The notes beneath the pieces are model-generated. The model had not been told where the DNA came from. It saw only the letters and a program-made list of their open reading frames with translations, and ran no database searches. The translations under genes were made by a program, and so were the position numbers. Shown here piece after piece: positions 48,512 to 61,378 of a stretch of 64,000 nt of DNA. This DNA comes from Vicia villosa (lineage: Eukaryota > Streptophyta > Magnoliopsida > Fabales > Fabaceae). Numbering within the stretch: position 1 is the first letter of the stretch; each line of letters starts with the position of its first letter. Location of the stretch: the NCBI RefSeq assembly GCF_029867415.1, contig NC_081185.1:137919191-137983190 (forward strand), read 5' to 3'.

Positions 48512-51500
48512 GAGAAATTAACATGCCACCCCCATATTATACATGTCACCCCCTAAGGGGTACGTTTTTACCATATTATCCCTGTAAAATACCGAATTTT
48601 TTTAAATTTCTGATTCCGTACCAGAAATTTCACATAGATATCAGAAATTTTGTTGGATTTACCTATTTACCCGCGTCTGATGTTACATACCAGAAATTTT
48701 AAATTTCTGATACCGGATCTTTGAAATTCCCGGTATGTATCATCAGTTAAAAAATATACCGGAAATTTAGAATATTCGGTACCGGAAATTTACAAAATTT
48801 CCGGTATGACTTCATTTTAAAAATTACCGGAAATTTGAAATTTCCGGTAATTGAAAAATACTGGAAATTTCAAATTTTCAGTAATACTAGGACTTAATTT
48901 TTTTTAACTTTAATGACATTTACGGTGAAATAATGAACCGTCTTAATATATAAATAGAATAAATGTCTTACTTATCATTAAAACAAACTATAATTTTTAC
49001 ATCATTAGAAAAATTCTTCCCAATGTCTGACTTCTTAGACAATTCTTTCCAGTGTCTGAACCGACCCGCATATGTTGATTCTCATGCTTTTGCATTATTA
49101 GAACAATTCTTCCTCCAACAATCAGTGACGGGAGGCAGTGGACAATCAGGTCTCAACTTTTCTTGAACCCAATGACTACGATGACAAAACCAACAATAAT
49201 GATTGTATGTCGACTCGTGTATGGTGGTGGAGCTATGAGAAGCGGGAAAAATGTTATGTTTATCAACATGGGATGAAAAACAAATACAACATTGTATTTA
49301 TAAGCAACAGAATAACCCATATTTGGAATCGACATCCATTTCTCCTTAATCTGAACACCCAAGTGTTTTACGAATAATGAATTACTAACATTAGAGACAG
49401 TGTCATAGAACATCTTGGAAAACAAAACTTTGTGTTGCTGGATTTGAGTATGCAACTGTCTCCGAACATCATAGCACGCATCTTCCCCCATCCTAATGCA
49501 AATGAAATACAATGGAAACCATAATTTCCATCCGATTCAACATCAACAATGTCCTCGATGTATGGATGATATAAAGCAGGAAACTGTGACAAGTACTTTG
49601 CTTTTGAAGAATTGGTAGAAGGTTGCTTACCAATCCGCATGGTTGATGATTGACTCCCCTTTGGTTGTGTGCATGATCTCTTCGTAGTATGACTCCCCTG
49701 CGAAGCATCAGCATATTCCAACTGACTTGGATCATGATGCACATCAATTTCCTCACCTTTTCTACTCTTCTTAACTCCTCTCTTTTGCTTATATTTCACC
49801 GGCGCTGGACACATTGAAGTTGTGGATGGATAGGAAAGATCACAAACTTTTTTCTTCAACGCTTTTTGACCCAAAATATTCATAGTATTGAATTTTCTTT
49901 TCAACTCTTTGCACTACTCTTCTAAATCCCACTTGCTCTCGTCACGACTCATCTCATGCTCTAAAATTTGCAATTTCGTCCAAAACACGTGAATAGTTTC
50001 CAAAGGTATAGGTATGCCTAGAATCCGATAACCGCTGAGCTGACACACACACGGTAACCCATGTGTTGTTCTAATGTAACATTCACACCTCTCCTTGCTC
50101 GCACCAACAAATTTGTCTCTTTCTAATTCCTTTCCAATAAGTTGTATACACTGTCTTGAAACAAAACTGTGCCATTTAGAATAGAATGGAGTGTTATACA
50201 GATGCTAAATGTTGACGATACTTTTTTGAAACGAAAATCTTATGGAACCTAGTTACAACTTTAACATTAAGTTCACAGCATACCAACTTGCACATAAATT
50301 ACCACGACTTGCAGTCAACATGTTCTTCAATCTTCAATCTTCAATGTGCAGACTTCACCCTAGAAATCATGGACACATTATATAAACAACTCACACATAA
50401 AAGACATAAACATATTTTCTGTTAGAGGAATGTACATGTTTGTTGTTGTGTTCCCTAAATGAGTGACTTTATTAGTCCATGCAGCAACAAATCTTTCTTT
50501 ATACGTTGTCAACCATGTTTCTTTCACATATTTGACAAATGATGGAATATCACCACACACACACTCGAAGTGGTTGAGATGTACATCAAATCCATCTTCT
50601 GTATTTAAATACATCATGTTGTTCCATTGATCCATGACATGTTCTTGTCTTTCTGATTTCACATACTCTTTACATTTCATGCTTATGTTTTTTGAAATAT
50701 GAAACACACACAACAAATGAGACGCATTTGGATACACAAAATTAATGGCATTCATTAATGCAAGTTTTCAGTCCGTCACCATGACATCTGGTAGCAACTT
50801 CTCAGAATAGAACAACTCTTTAAGCTTCTCTATTGCCCATGTGAAGTTCTCCTCCCTTTCATGTTCCAAATATGCAAAAACAACCGAAAATGTCAATTTT
50901 GTTGATGTAACACCAAGAATCTCAAACAGTGGTAGCCGGTACCTGCACGATTAAAAAACGCATTCAGCAACCAGCTCACTCGATATTTTTTAAGATGGGA
51001 GAAATTAAAATTAAAATTCTTACCTATTTGTTTTGTAGGTGCAATCAAAAATCAACACCAGAGGAAACATATTCAACAACTTAACAAAGTCAGGGTGTGT
51101 CCAGAAGATATCAGCCACATTATCTGAATTCTCCTTATTTCTAGACCAACACAGATATTTCTCTTGGTGAATAAGTCTCAATAACATTTACATTTCTGTC
51201 AGTGCACCTCTCTTGCCCAGTCTGTATGTTGCTCTAACTCGATATATCTAGGTAATACTCATGAGATTTTATGGGTCTTTGTCTTTCAAAGCAGACGCGA
51301 TGTACCTAGGGTGCCATATTGTACTTCGTCATGTCATTCACAAACTTTCTTTCATCGTCTTTTAGACGGCCCAAGGTGTCATGACCTAGCAAATTCTTAT
51401 CTGGTCTATGATTATGCATCCCACATTTAACTTCCACCTTCCAACCAATACCACTCAGAACACATCTTAGCCTAAATGGGCATCTAAGCCTCGTAGTATA

Positions 51501-52278
51501 ATTGTCATCAAAAGCGGCCGCAACTTCATTTTCCTTTTTGTAATGTTCTCCTCTGTCACAGTCCATAATCAATTTATCCTTCCTCCCTGGCATTCCATTA
51601 GCAGAATTGGATCGGATTGTAACAACATCAATACCATGACTTTTTCTAATTGAACGTGCCCATTCTAGAACCTTATCTCGTGATTCAAAAATCTGACAAT
51701 CACAAAAACGTTTAATTAGATAACTGTATCCATTTATAAAAAGAAATTGTGTATGAAGTAAAGTAAACATATCGTATATGTGACGAAGTACTACGTAAGA
51801 TCACTACATGAATCAGTAGAAGAAGCTAAAGCCGCCGATTCAGGAGCGCAAAGATATAAAACTTCATCTGTCATACCGGAAATTTCAGGTTTTAAAGAAA
51901 TTTCCAGTACCAACCGAAAATTTGGAATTTCCGATACTGGGTTTTCTACCTGAAATTTGTGAAATTTTTGGGACGGGGGTAATGAGTTTTGTAAAAATAC
52001 TGGAATTTTTAAAATCTCCTATAAATCGCACCAAAAATTTGAAATTTTTGATAAATGGGTATCGGAAATTTGTTAAAATAAAATAAATCCCGGTATCGGT
52101 AAAAAAAGGGTACCAAAAATTTGCTATCAGGTACCGAAAATTTACTTTTTTTGGTGATTTTCTCCAACAGTAATTTTTTTTCCAGAAAACGTAAAAATTT
52201 TGAGCTAATAATATCAAAGATATTTTGAGAATAACGCAAAATGAGAGAATGAATATGAATGTGGCATGTTAATTTCTC
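48512..52278 (-). mobile_element. MULE transposon with FAR1-like transposase and OTU domain
   Basis: Inverted ends GAGAAATTAACATGCCAC are identical over 18 bp, and GTTTTCTAC is duplicated exactly at 48503-48511 and 52279-52287, the 9-bp signature of Mutator-like elements. Both subterminal regions (48580-48900 and 51870-52160) are packed with ACCGGAAATTT and AAATTTCCGGT words. The 3767-bp element encodes one broken gene on the minus strand. Exact duplications suggest moderate age. Confidence 0.93.
49153..51770 (-). pseudogene. MULE transposase with SWIM finger and OTU-like protease domain
   Basis: On the minus strand: a FAR1-like DNA-binding region (51770-51306; SRDKVLEWARSIRKSHGID, CPFRLRC, CGMHNHRPD), then FDCTYKTNR, an intron of about 85 bp (near 51025-50941), and YRLPLFEILGVTSTKLTFSV. 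The MULE catalytic region follows (LLPDVMVTD, then a TGA at 50768-50770, then NASHLLCVFHISKNI). A SWIM zinc finger CECYIRTTHGLPCVC lies near 50090-50045. A basic linker leads to an OTU-like domain with DGNYGFHCISFALG (about 49540-49500) and, after a one-base frameshift in a G run near 49490, GEDACYDVRRQL and WMSIPNMGYSVAYKYNVV. The catalytic OTU cysteine position holds tyrosine. Stops, frameshift and the lost cysteine indicate a pseudogene. Confidence 0.85.
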
Positions 52279-52453
52279 GTTTTCTACTAAACTTTATCAT
52301 AATTGGGCTTCACTCTTCTTTTCTTGGGACATGTGGCCGGCCCAACACATAGGTCTATGCCAAATATTTTCTTTTATTGTATTATTGTTATGGTTGTTCA
52401 AATATGAATTATGATCATCATTGTAATATTAATAACTTATCATATACTTTAAT

Positions 52454-53400
<947 letters not shown>

Positions 53401-54990
53401 AAAAACATCTATTATTGATATATATATTTTTATATACGAAAAAAGGTATTTATGATCGAAGTATTTTTTAGTCAAAAATAATATACGGGAAAAATTTATT
53501 CAAAAAACCAATTATTGATCTAAATGTTTTTATATACGAAAATTTAATATTGATCCAAATATTTTTATAAATGATACCTAAATAAAAATAATATTTGTAT
53601 GCGGAAAAAATATATTATTTACAAAAAATGGTATTTATGATCAAAATATTTTTTATTCAAAAATGATATAGGGAAAAAATCTATTATTGATCTAAATATT
53701 TTTATATACGAAATTTACATCCAAATATTTTTGTAAATGATTCCTAAACAAAAATGGAGTTTGAATACGGGGAAAAATCTATTATTAATCTAAATATTTT
53801 TATATGTGAAAAATGTTATTATTGATCCAAATATTTTTTATTCAAAAATGGAATAGGCCAAAAAATCTATTATTGATATAAATATTTTTATATACGAAAA
53901 TTTGATATTGATCCAAATATTTTTGTAAATGACACCTAAACAAAAATAATATATGTATATGGAAAAAAACCTATTATTTACGAAAAATGGTATTTATGAT
54001 CCAAATATTTTTATTCCAAAATGATATTCAGGAAAATAATCTACTATTGATCTAAATATTTTTATATACGAAATTTACTATTGATCCAAATATTTTTGTA
54101 AATGATACCTAAACAAAAATGAGGTCTGTATACGGAAAAAAATCTATTATTGATCTAAATATTTTTTTATATGAGAAATGGTATTTATGATCAAATATTT
54201 TTGATCTAAAAATGGTATACTATAAAAAAATTATTATTGATCTAAATATTTTTTAATACGAAAATTTAATATTGATCCAAATATTTTTGTAAATGATTCC
54301 CAAATAAAAATAATATTTGTATTATTATTTACAAAAAAATGTTATTTATGATCCAAATATTTTTTATTAAAAAATGGTATATAGGAAAAAATCTATTATT
54401 GATATAAATATTTTTATATACGAAATTTACTATTGAATCAAATATTTTTGTAAATGATACCTAAACAAAAATGAAGTCTGCATACGGGAAAAAATCTATT
54501 ATTGACCTAAAAAAATTTCTATACGAGAAATTGTATTTATGATCAAATATTTTTTATCAAAAGATGGTATACGGGAAAAATATATTATTGATCTAAATAT
54601 TTTAAAATACGAAAATTTAATATTTATCCAAATATTTTTGTAAATGATACCTAAACATAAATAATATTTGTATGCGGAAAAAAATCTATTATTTACGAAA
54701 AATGGTATTTACGACCCAAATATTTTTTATTTAAAAATGGTATACGAGAAAAAATTTATTATTGATCTAAATATTTTTATATACGAAATTTACTATTGAT
54801 CCAAATATTTTTGTTAATGATACCTAAACAAAAATGAAGTCTGTATACGGGAAAAAAATCTATTATTGATTTAAATATTTTTATATACGAAAAATGGTAT
54901 TTATGATTAAATATTTTTAATCCAAAAATAGTATACGGGAAAAAATCTATTATTGATCTAAATATTTTTATATACGAAATAATCAATTAT
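53401..54990. repeat. Satellite-like tandem array, alternating ~165/~191-bp units (~358-bp dimers)
   Basis: The marker ATGATACCTAAA (or close variants) lies at 53571, 53737, 53929, 54102, 54293, 54454, 54644 and 54817. Spacings are therefore 166, 192, 173, 191, 161, 190 and 173. Alternate units differ: one continues ATAATATTTGTATGCGG, the other GAAGTCTGTATACGG. So the array is a series of about four dimers of 351-364 bp. Each unit contains TATTATTGATCTAAATATTT and AAATGGTATTTATGATC segments. Confidence 0.88.
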
Positions 54991-55039
54991 TTATCTAAAT
55001 TTTTTTAATATTTTTATTTAAAATAAATGATGTATCTAA

Positions 55040-55088
55040 ATTCGTGTAACCGAACAGAACCCGTGCGTATGCACGGGTTTGTTACTAG
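55040..55088 (+). mobile_element. Helitron 3' terminus
   Basis: Perfect hairpin CCCGTGC-GTAT-GCACGGG at 55060-55077, eleven bases, CTAG at 55085-55088, then T. The tandem array directly upstream is probably part of this Helitron, as minisatellites often are. The 5' terminus is unresolved. Confidence 0.75.
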
Positions 55089-55529
55089 TTTAAATTAAAT
55101 TGACAATATTCATATATATTTATATATTAATATTGATAAATTGTTGATATTTATAAATTTAATTATTTTTAAAAAAAATTCAAACAAAAATAGTGAAAAT
55201 TGTAAAATTTATGCAATTATTTAAATATAATTATTTAATTGGATAATTTTTTTTTATACTTTGTACATTTTATGTGATTAGATTTTTACAATACCTTCAT
55301 TATAGAGGAAATACTTTACATTTTTTTTCCTTATTATAAATATAACTTTTTAACTAATATTACTAATTTTAAATATTTACGTTTGTATTATTTAAATTGT
55401 TGATAAACCTATCATTTAAAATAGTAGAATTTTTATTTTTTAATATTTTTCAATGATATTTTTTGAAAAAATATGACACTTAAAAGGTGATTACTACATC
55501 TTGAAAGATTATTTACTCACTTTTATCTA
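55089..55529. other. AT-rich spacer
   Basis: No recognisable feature. Confidence 0.35.
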
Positions 55530-57880
55530 AAAGAGATTTTGGTCTGACAAATATTAAGATAATAAACAAAGTTGATTATATATCTCTTTGATGGAAATTA
55601 TTAACTATGAATAATCAATTGTTTTCTATGCTTATTAGTAGAGATATTCCAGACACAAAAAATCAATCATGCATCACATTTCTTTTTCAATATCGTTTGA
55701 CATTAAGCACATATTTTCTTTTTTGGAGGAACATAATAGGCAATGGGTTGTAATGGAAAGAACATTGATTTATGGACTTACAATTGGTTAAGATACAAAA
55801 CTAAAGATTTACAGGATGTAATTATCCAAGACATTGATTGAAACATTCCTCATGACTTATCTATTTTGTCACCTCAAATTGTTGAAGACATTTTTAAGAT
55901 TAACTTGTTATTTTTTTGTTTTTGGAATAAGGATATTTTATTACCAAAAAACGATCATTACAAACCGATCCGAAGATCCAGGTGATGCATTATGCATCCA
56001 GAAAACTAGACTCACCAATTAAGGTGATATACTCATTGTATCTAAATCAACATGACCTCTAATTCTCTTATGTAACATGCTTCTAATACATATATCTTGG
56101 ACTATGGATTTCCAGATGTGAGGGTCGCTTGGGCCATGGTTAAAAACCAGGTCATTTCTTTGTCGCCAGACTCCATAAATGCACTCAGCCAGTGCAAGTT
56201 TCAATAATTCTCTTCGCCATCCCTTCCTTTTTGTTTCAGCTATAGCCCATAACACTTCTTGGTCCCATCCCTTTGGAACACGATGGTACCCAATAAATTG
56301 TAGAATTCTGCCCCAGGTTTGCTTTGTACCACTGCATTCAAAGAATAGGTGGTTTAAGGTATCCTCATTGCTGCAAAACACACATTTGCTGTCAATGTCA
56401 CTGCCATGTTTGATCAATCTGTCCTTAGTGCTTAACCTGCCCAGAAGACTCAGCCACAACACAAATTTTGCTCGAGGCTTTGCAAATTTTTTGTGCAATA
56501 TGTAGTTCCATTCCACCTGTCCTCTATCTCCTCGGATTTCTTCATAGACAGAGGCAGTTTTGTAGCTGCCTGTTTGTGTACAGGTGGTCCATGCTTCAGT
56601 CAGCTTTATCTTATCCCTGCATTTAAACACATTAGCCAATATCCATGAGCAGTTCTTGTGTTCCCAATCCAGCGCATTAGCATGTTTCAAGTAATATGTA
56701 TTGACCCATTTCACCCATAATTTGTCAGCTTTGGCTTGAATATTCCAAAAAAGTTTGCCCATGGTTGCAATGTTCCATTCCTTTAGTGAAGTGATATTCA
56801 GCCCCCCAGCTTTGTTTGGGTTACACACATTATCCCAAGCTACTGGTGCTTTTCTTGTGGCATCTGCATTACCCTTCCATAGAAAGTTTCTACACATCAT
56901 CTCTATATGCTTGAGTACTCCTTTTGGCATGGGGAAGACATTCATCCAATAGGAAGTGACTACAAACAAGACACTTCTAATGAGCTGATATCTTCCCGCA
57001 TAGCTGAGCAAGATTAACTTGTTATTCGATAATACTATTGTTGATAAACTCATTTGGATAGGATCTAAAAATTGTGATCTATCTTTTAAAGATGCCTACA
57101 ATTGTAGAAGGTATCACATCGAGTCTTGTTGGACAAAATTAATTTGACATCCCTACGTACCATTTTCTAAGACATTAGTGACTTGGAAGCTAATACATAC
57201 TATAATTACAACAAAAGACAACTTGATTCGAAAAGAAATGCATATGATCTCAAGATGCTCTCTCTGCAATCATGATGTGAAAACTGCATACCGCATATTT
57301 TTTATATGCATGTACACTTTATTTTTATGGCATTTTATGGAGCGATCGCTTGGCATGAACATTGATAGAACTAGTTATGGAAGCTTACTCAAATTTGTTT
57401 GTATAAATTAGAGTTCTCAAATTCAGAATATGATCATGACTCTCATCATAATAATTCTTTGGAAAACTTGGAACACAAGAATGATATCAAATTTTAAAAT
57501 GGTAAATTGACTTTGATAGAGACATTGTTCATGATAGACAATTAGTATGTACACGACATCTACTTCTTTCAAGAGATACATGTACTCTTCAATTCACGAA
57601 TTTATAAGTGTGAAATGGTTTGACATCAAATGTTGATCTCCTTCTGCACCTAGAATCATACAAGTTAATTGATGTTTTCCTAGTCATAATTGGATTAAGT
57701 ACAACATACATGGAGCTTTAAGACAAAATTCTGAAATATCAATTTGTGGTGGCATATTTAGGGATAATTTAGCAATATTATTGGAAACTTAATATGCTAA
57801 AATTGGAGATTGCACCTTCTTTCAAACTGAGTTGCATGAAATCAAGCTTGCTATCAAATGTGTTAATATGAAGAATTGAC
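55530..57880 (+). mobile_element. Old, decayed LINE (split by a younger LINE)
   Basis: Left part (55530-55912): FGLTNIKIINKVDYIS, WKLLTMNNQLFSMLISRDI and, after frame changes, GKNIDLWTYNWLRYKTKDLQ and HDLSILSPQIVEDIFKIN. This continues directly after the inserted LINE (57027 on) as KLIWIGSKNCDLSFKDAYNC. Then a zf-RVT-like segment (VTWKLIHTIITTKDNLIRKE, CSLCNHDVKTAYRIFF) and an RNase H start (WIKYNIHGALRQNSEISICG, GGIFRDN). Several stops and frameshifts show great age. The plant LINE order (post-RT, zf-RVT, RNase H) is kept. Confidence 0.8.
55913..57009 (-). mobile_element. 5'-truncated LINE with 17-bp target duplication
   Basis: Minus-strand frame 57053-56019 encodes the C-terminal part of a LINE polyprotein: FLWKGNADATRKAPVAWDNV, GGLNITSLKEWN, and a zf-RVT segment with AKPRAKFVLWLSLLGRLSTK, CVFCSNEDTLNHLFFEC. 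The first ~15 codons of that frame are host sequence. A T-run at 55911-55917 is the poly(A) tail in antisense. AAGATTAACTTGTTATT is present exactly at 55896-55912 and 57010-57026. Only the last 1.1 kb was inserted, typical of target-primed reverse transcription that stopped early. Confidence 0.93.
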
Positions 57881-59106
57881 TCTACTACAAATAATACATT
57901 TTATGAAAAAACTTTCACCTCAGCTAATAAATAGATGAGGTATAATTTCTGGCGCGCCATGTTTTATTTTTGTTTTAAAAACCTACCATCTATTTTCTCG
58001 GTTGTATTATAAAACCGAGGGGAAAACTAATTCAGGGACACATTCGAATCCTAGTAAATGCAGTTTATTTTTTTAATTAATTTTTAATAATTTATTTCAT
58101 TTTACAATGGTATCTTCCTTCATATTTTATTTTTAAATGTTAGACTTTTCAATTTCACTTGCCTAAACTAACACTCAAAATCCTAACGAAGTTTATCATC
58201 TTCCTTAACAACAGATCCCTAAACACATATCACCCTTAACTCTTTCACCATCATTTCTTATCTTCGTATCCATATATTCTTCAACTCGCAAAAAATAAGG
58301 AAATACAAATATGACATGTGCTTTGGGATTTCGTTCAATACTTGCAAGTAGGAAAGACCGAAGTCATTTATTTGATTTCTTCTTCATATATCTATTACGT
58401 GAAACATCACTATTCATTTTATATTAATGTTAGTGTTGTTATTGTTGAGACCCTAAATCCTAGAGGTTTAATATCGTTGTTGTTGTTTATACTGAGATTG
58501 AATGTTATATGTTGCTATTTTTGTTGATATAAGTACGTAATAAGTTTATTGTCGATGTTGTTGTAGTTTTGATGAGATTAAGAATGTTGTTTTTGAGTTG
58601 TCGTTTAATGTTATTGTTATTATTGTCTAGATTGAGATTGAATGTTATATGATGTTGTTGTTTTTGCTGCGATAAGTATGTAATAGGTTTATTGTTGATG
58701 TTATTGTAGTTTTGTTGAGATTTAGATTGTTGTTTTTGAGTTGTACTTCTGATTGTTGTTGTTTAGTTATTTTACTTAACAAAGTTTTGAAAGTTATATG
58801 TTGTTGTTTAGTTGTTTTCATTTAGTTTGATATTAAGATTGAGGTATTGTTTTGGTGATTCTTTGTGCAACTCTCATCCTGTTCTGTCGAACATGTCAAG
58901 AGGACATTAGAGTGACAAAAAATATAGTTGAATTTATTATATCTAATGTCAATTGTTTTTTTCACTAACTCCTCTATAAACATATAATCTATTAAATTGA
59001 TTTTGATAATAATATGAAAAATAAAATTTCAGAGCTTTCTCAAGACCTAGTAATTCCAATCATTTTAAGAAGGAAAAACTTTGGAAAAACTTATGGAGGT
59101 TGAATT
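57881..59106. other. Spacer with possible CACTA remnant and TG-rich duplication
   Basis: CTACTACAAATAATACATTT at about 57884 followed by GGCGCGCC and CTCGGTTGTATTATAAAACC near 57950-58020 recalls ends of CACTA elements, but no matching partner end was found. At 58494-58750 a TTG-rich segment of about 140 bp beginning GAGATTGAATGTTATATG is repeated twice in tandem. No gene recognised. Confidence 0.4.
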
Positions 59107-59423
59107 TGTCACGAATTCTGGCTTCACGCCTTTCTCTATTGCATTCTATATTATACTTCCTCCGACCTAAATTATAAGAAAATATTCTCTTTTTAGGTTC
59201 ATTGAGTAATGAATGTACCTGGTCTACATAAAAGACCATATACATTCATTATTCAATGAACTTAAAAAGAGAATATTTTCTTATAATAATGGCCAGAGGG
59301 AATATATAATAGTATTAGTAATTACAAATTATAATGAAAAATATTCTATTGTCTAATTCATCTAACCTATTATAGAAAACTAAATAATTTACAATAAAGG
59401 ATAAAATCAATTCCTAATTAACA
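59107..59423 (-). repeat. 3' LTR of the copia element (with MITE)
   Basis: On the plus strand it starts TGTCACGAATTC and ends CCTAATTAACA. Without the 147-bp MITE and its TA duplication it is exactly 168 bp, like the 5' LTR. Confidence 0.9.
59156..59302. mobile_element. Stowaway-like MITE in the copia 3' LTR
   Basis: Nearly palindromic: CTTCCTCCGACCTAAATTAT at the left, and TTCCCTCTGGCC read inward from the right, with AAGAAAATATTCTCTTTTTA inverted inside. TA dinucleotides flank it (59154-59155 and 59303-59304). TA target and CTCCCTCCG-like ends fit Stowaway/Tc1-mariner MITEs. The other LTR lacks it. Confidence 0.85.
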
Positions 59424-61012
59424 CCCCCTTAAATTGGTGTGGATGGTCAATAAGCATCAATTTGCTAACAAGAAACTGATGGCATGAGCGCGAGACACCT
59501 TTAGTAAGAATATCTGTAACCTGAAGCTCAGTACTGACGCGAGGAAGTGCTATAAATCGGACATCATAGGCATCACAAATTGAATGACAGTCGACTTCGA
59601 TATGTTTAGTGCATTCATGAAATACGAGATTTGCAATAATTTGGATGACACTTGTATTATTGTCAGCATAAAGTGATGTAGGCTCTGTTTGAGAAAATCC
59701 AAGTTCATCCCAAAGACGAGGTAGCCAAATAATTTCCAAGCAAGAAGCAGATATGGCACGATACTCAGATTCAGTAGATGATTTAGAGACTCTTGCTTGC
59801 TTCTTACTTTTCCATGAGATAAACGAAGAACCAAAAAACATGCACCAATCCGTGACAATTCTACGAGTATCCGGACACCCTGCCCAATCGGCATCACTAT
59901 AAGCACTCAATTTAGAAGCTATTCCACTGGGAGAAAATAGACCACGATGAGAGGTTCCTTTCCAATAGCGAATTATACGGCGAACAACTGTCAAGTGAAG
60001 ATGTCGAGGGGAATGCATGAACTAACTTACTTGTTGAACATCAAATGATATGTCAGGACGAGTAATAGTCAAGTAATATAGGCTACCCACAAGTTGTCGA
60101 TATAATAAGGGATCAGGCAAACGATCACCATCATCACGTTGATATTTAACATTAATCTCAGGGGGAGTATATGCCGAATCATCCGATTGGAGACCGGCCG
60201 TAGAAATTAAATCTATAGCATACTTGTATTGATGGAGAAAGATGCCCTCGGATGTAAAGTGAACCTTAAGACCAAGAAAATAGTGCAGTTTACCATGATC
60301 TTTCATATGAAATAAATCTTGTAATTGTTGTTTAATTCTTTGAATAGAAGCATGATCAGAACTAGCAATAACCATATCATCAAGATATAAAAGAAGTAAG
60401 ATGATTCATGTAGATGTGTTGTGAATAAATAGAGAGGAATCATACTGACTCTAAGTAAAGAAGAACCCAAGTACAGTGGAGCGAAATTTATCATACCATG
60501 CTCTAGGTGCTTGTTTCAAACCATATAAGGAGCGTTTAAGCTTGCAAACACCCTTGGATGAAGATAAGAGGCTTTGAGGAGATGTCATATAAATATCTTC
60601 AGTAAGATCACCATGAAGAAAAAAAATTCACATTCATTTGATGAAGAGACCATCCATTAGAAGCAATTATAGATATTACAGTACGAACAATTGTCAATTT
60701 AGCCACCGATGCAAATGTCTCATCATAATAAATTCTATATTCCTGCTTGTTTCATAAGGCAACCAAACGAGTCTTGTAACGATTGAGGGATCCATCAGAA
60801 TTTAATTTTAGAGAATACACCCATTTGCAGTCAATTGGTTTGACATTAGGAGGACAAGAGACAATATCCCATGTGAAATTCTCTTGAAGAGCCTGAAGTT
60901 TCTTATTCATTGCTTTTATCCAATGTGCACCTTTCACAGCCTGTGAGTAACTAGTAGGAATAAATATGCTCGATAGTGTAGCAGTCATAGAAGTATGTGA
61001 GGAATCATACAT
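59407..61012 (-). pseudogene. copia reverse transcriptase and RNase H
   Basis: Reverse transcriptase begins at about 61012 (WIKAMNKKLQALQENFTWDI, CKWVYSLKLNSDGSLNRYK). A frameshifted centre follows, with the catalytic YLDD visible in antisense near 60375-60400, then LHYFLGLKVHFTSEGIFLHQ and LYRQLVGSLYYLTITRPDIS. RNase H occupies 60018-59407: SAYSDADWAGCPDTRR, SWKSKKQARVSKSSTESEYR, SLYADNNTSVIQI and HIEVDCHSICDA. Several frameshifts and stops (near 60019, 60376-60750) separate the segments, so no polyprotein could be made. Confidence 0.88.
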
Positions 61013-61378
61013 GTCTGGTGAATATCTATCAGGTGCTCGAGATATTTGACCAGAATATCGTGGTTCAACCGGTACAGGATCAGGTGGCGGTTCAACATCA
61101 GGAAGGGGTGTGGGAACCTATTGTTTGTGTTTTCTAACATATACATGACCTGGTTTATAATGTGTTATAGATTAAGGCATAATAGAAAACTTAAGAAGAA
61201 TAACAATATCATTCATGGCAGGAGAAACACAAGGAAACATAAACTGATTATAAAAAATTTCACATTCCTAGATATGCGAAAACGATGGTTAGATACATCA
61301 TAACACACAAAGCCCTTATGAGAGTGACTACACCCCATAAATGAACATTGAACAAACTATGCTCCAAGCTCATGCCTT

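Noticed and set aside
48247..48556. Open frames over the GC-rich end of the MITE
   Set aside because: They are produced by GC-rich arms of the 47932-48460 MITE.
57884..58020. CACTA transposon end
   Set aside because: The CTACTACAAA start and GGCGCGCC motif are suggestive, but no partner end, 3-bp duplication or transposase was found.
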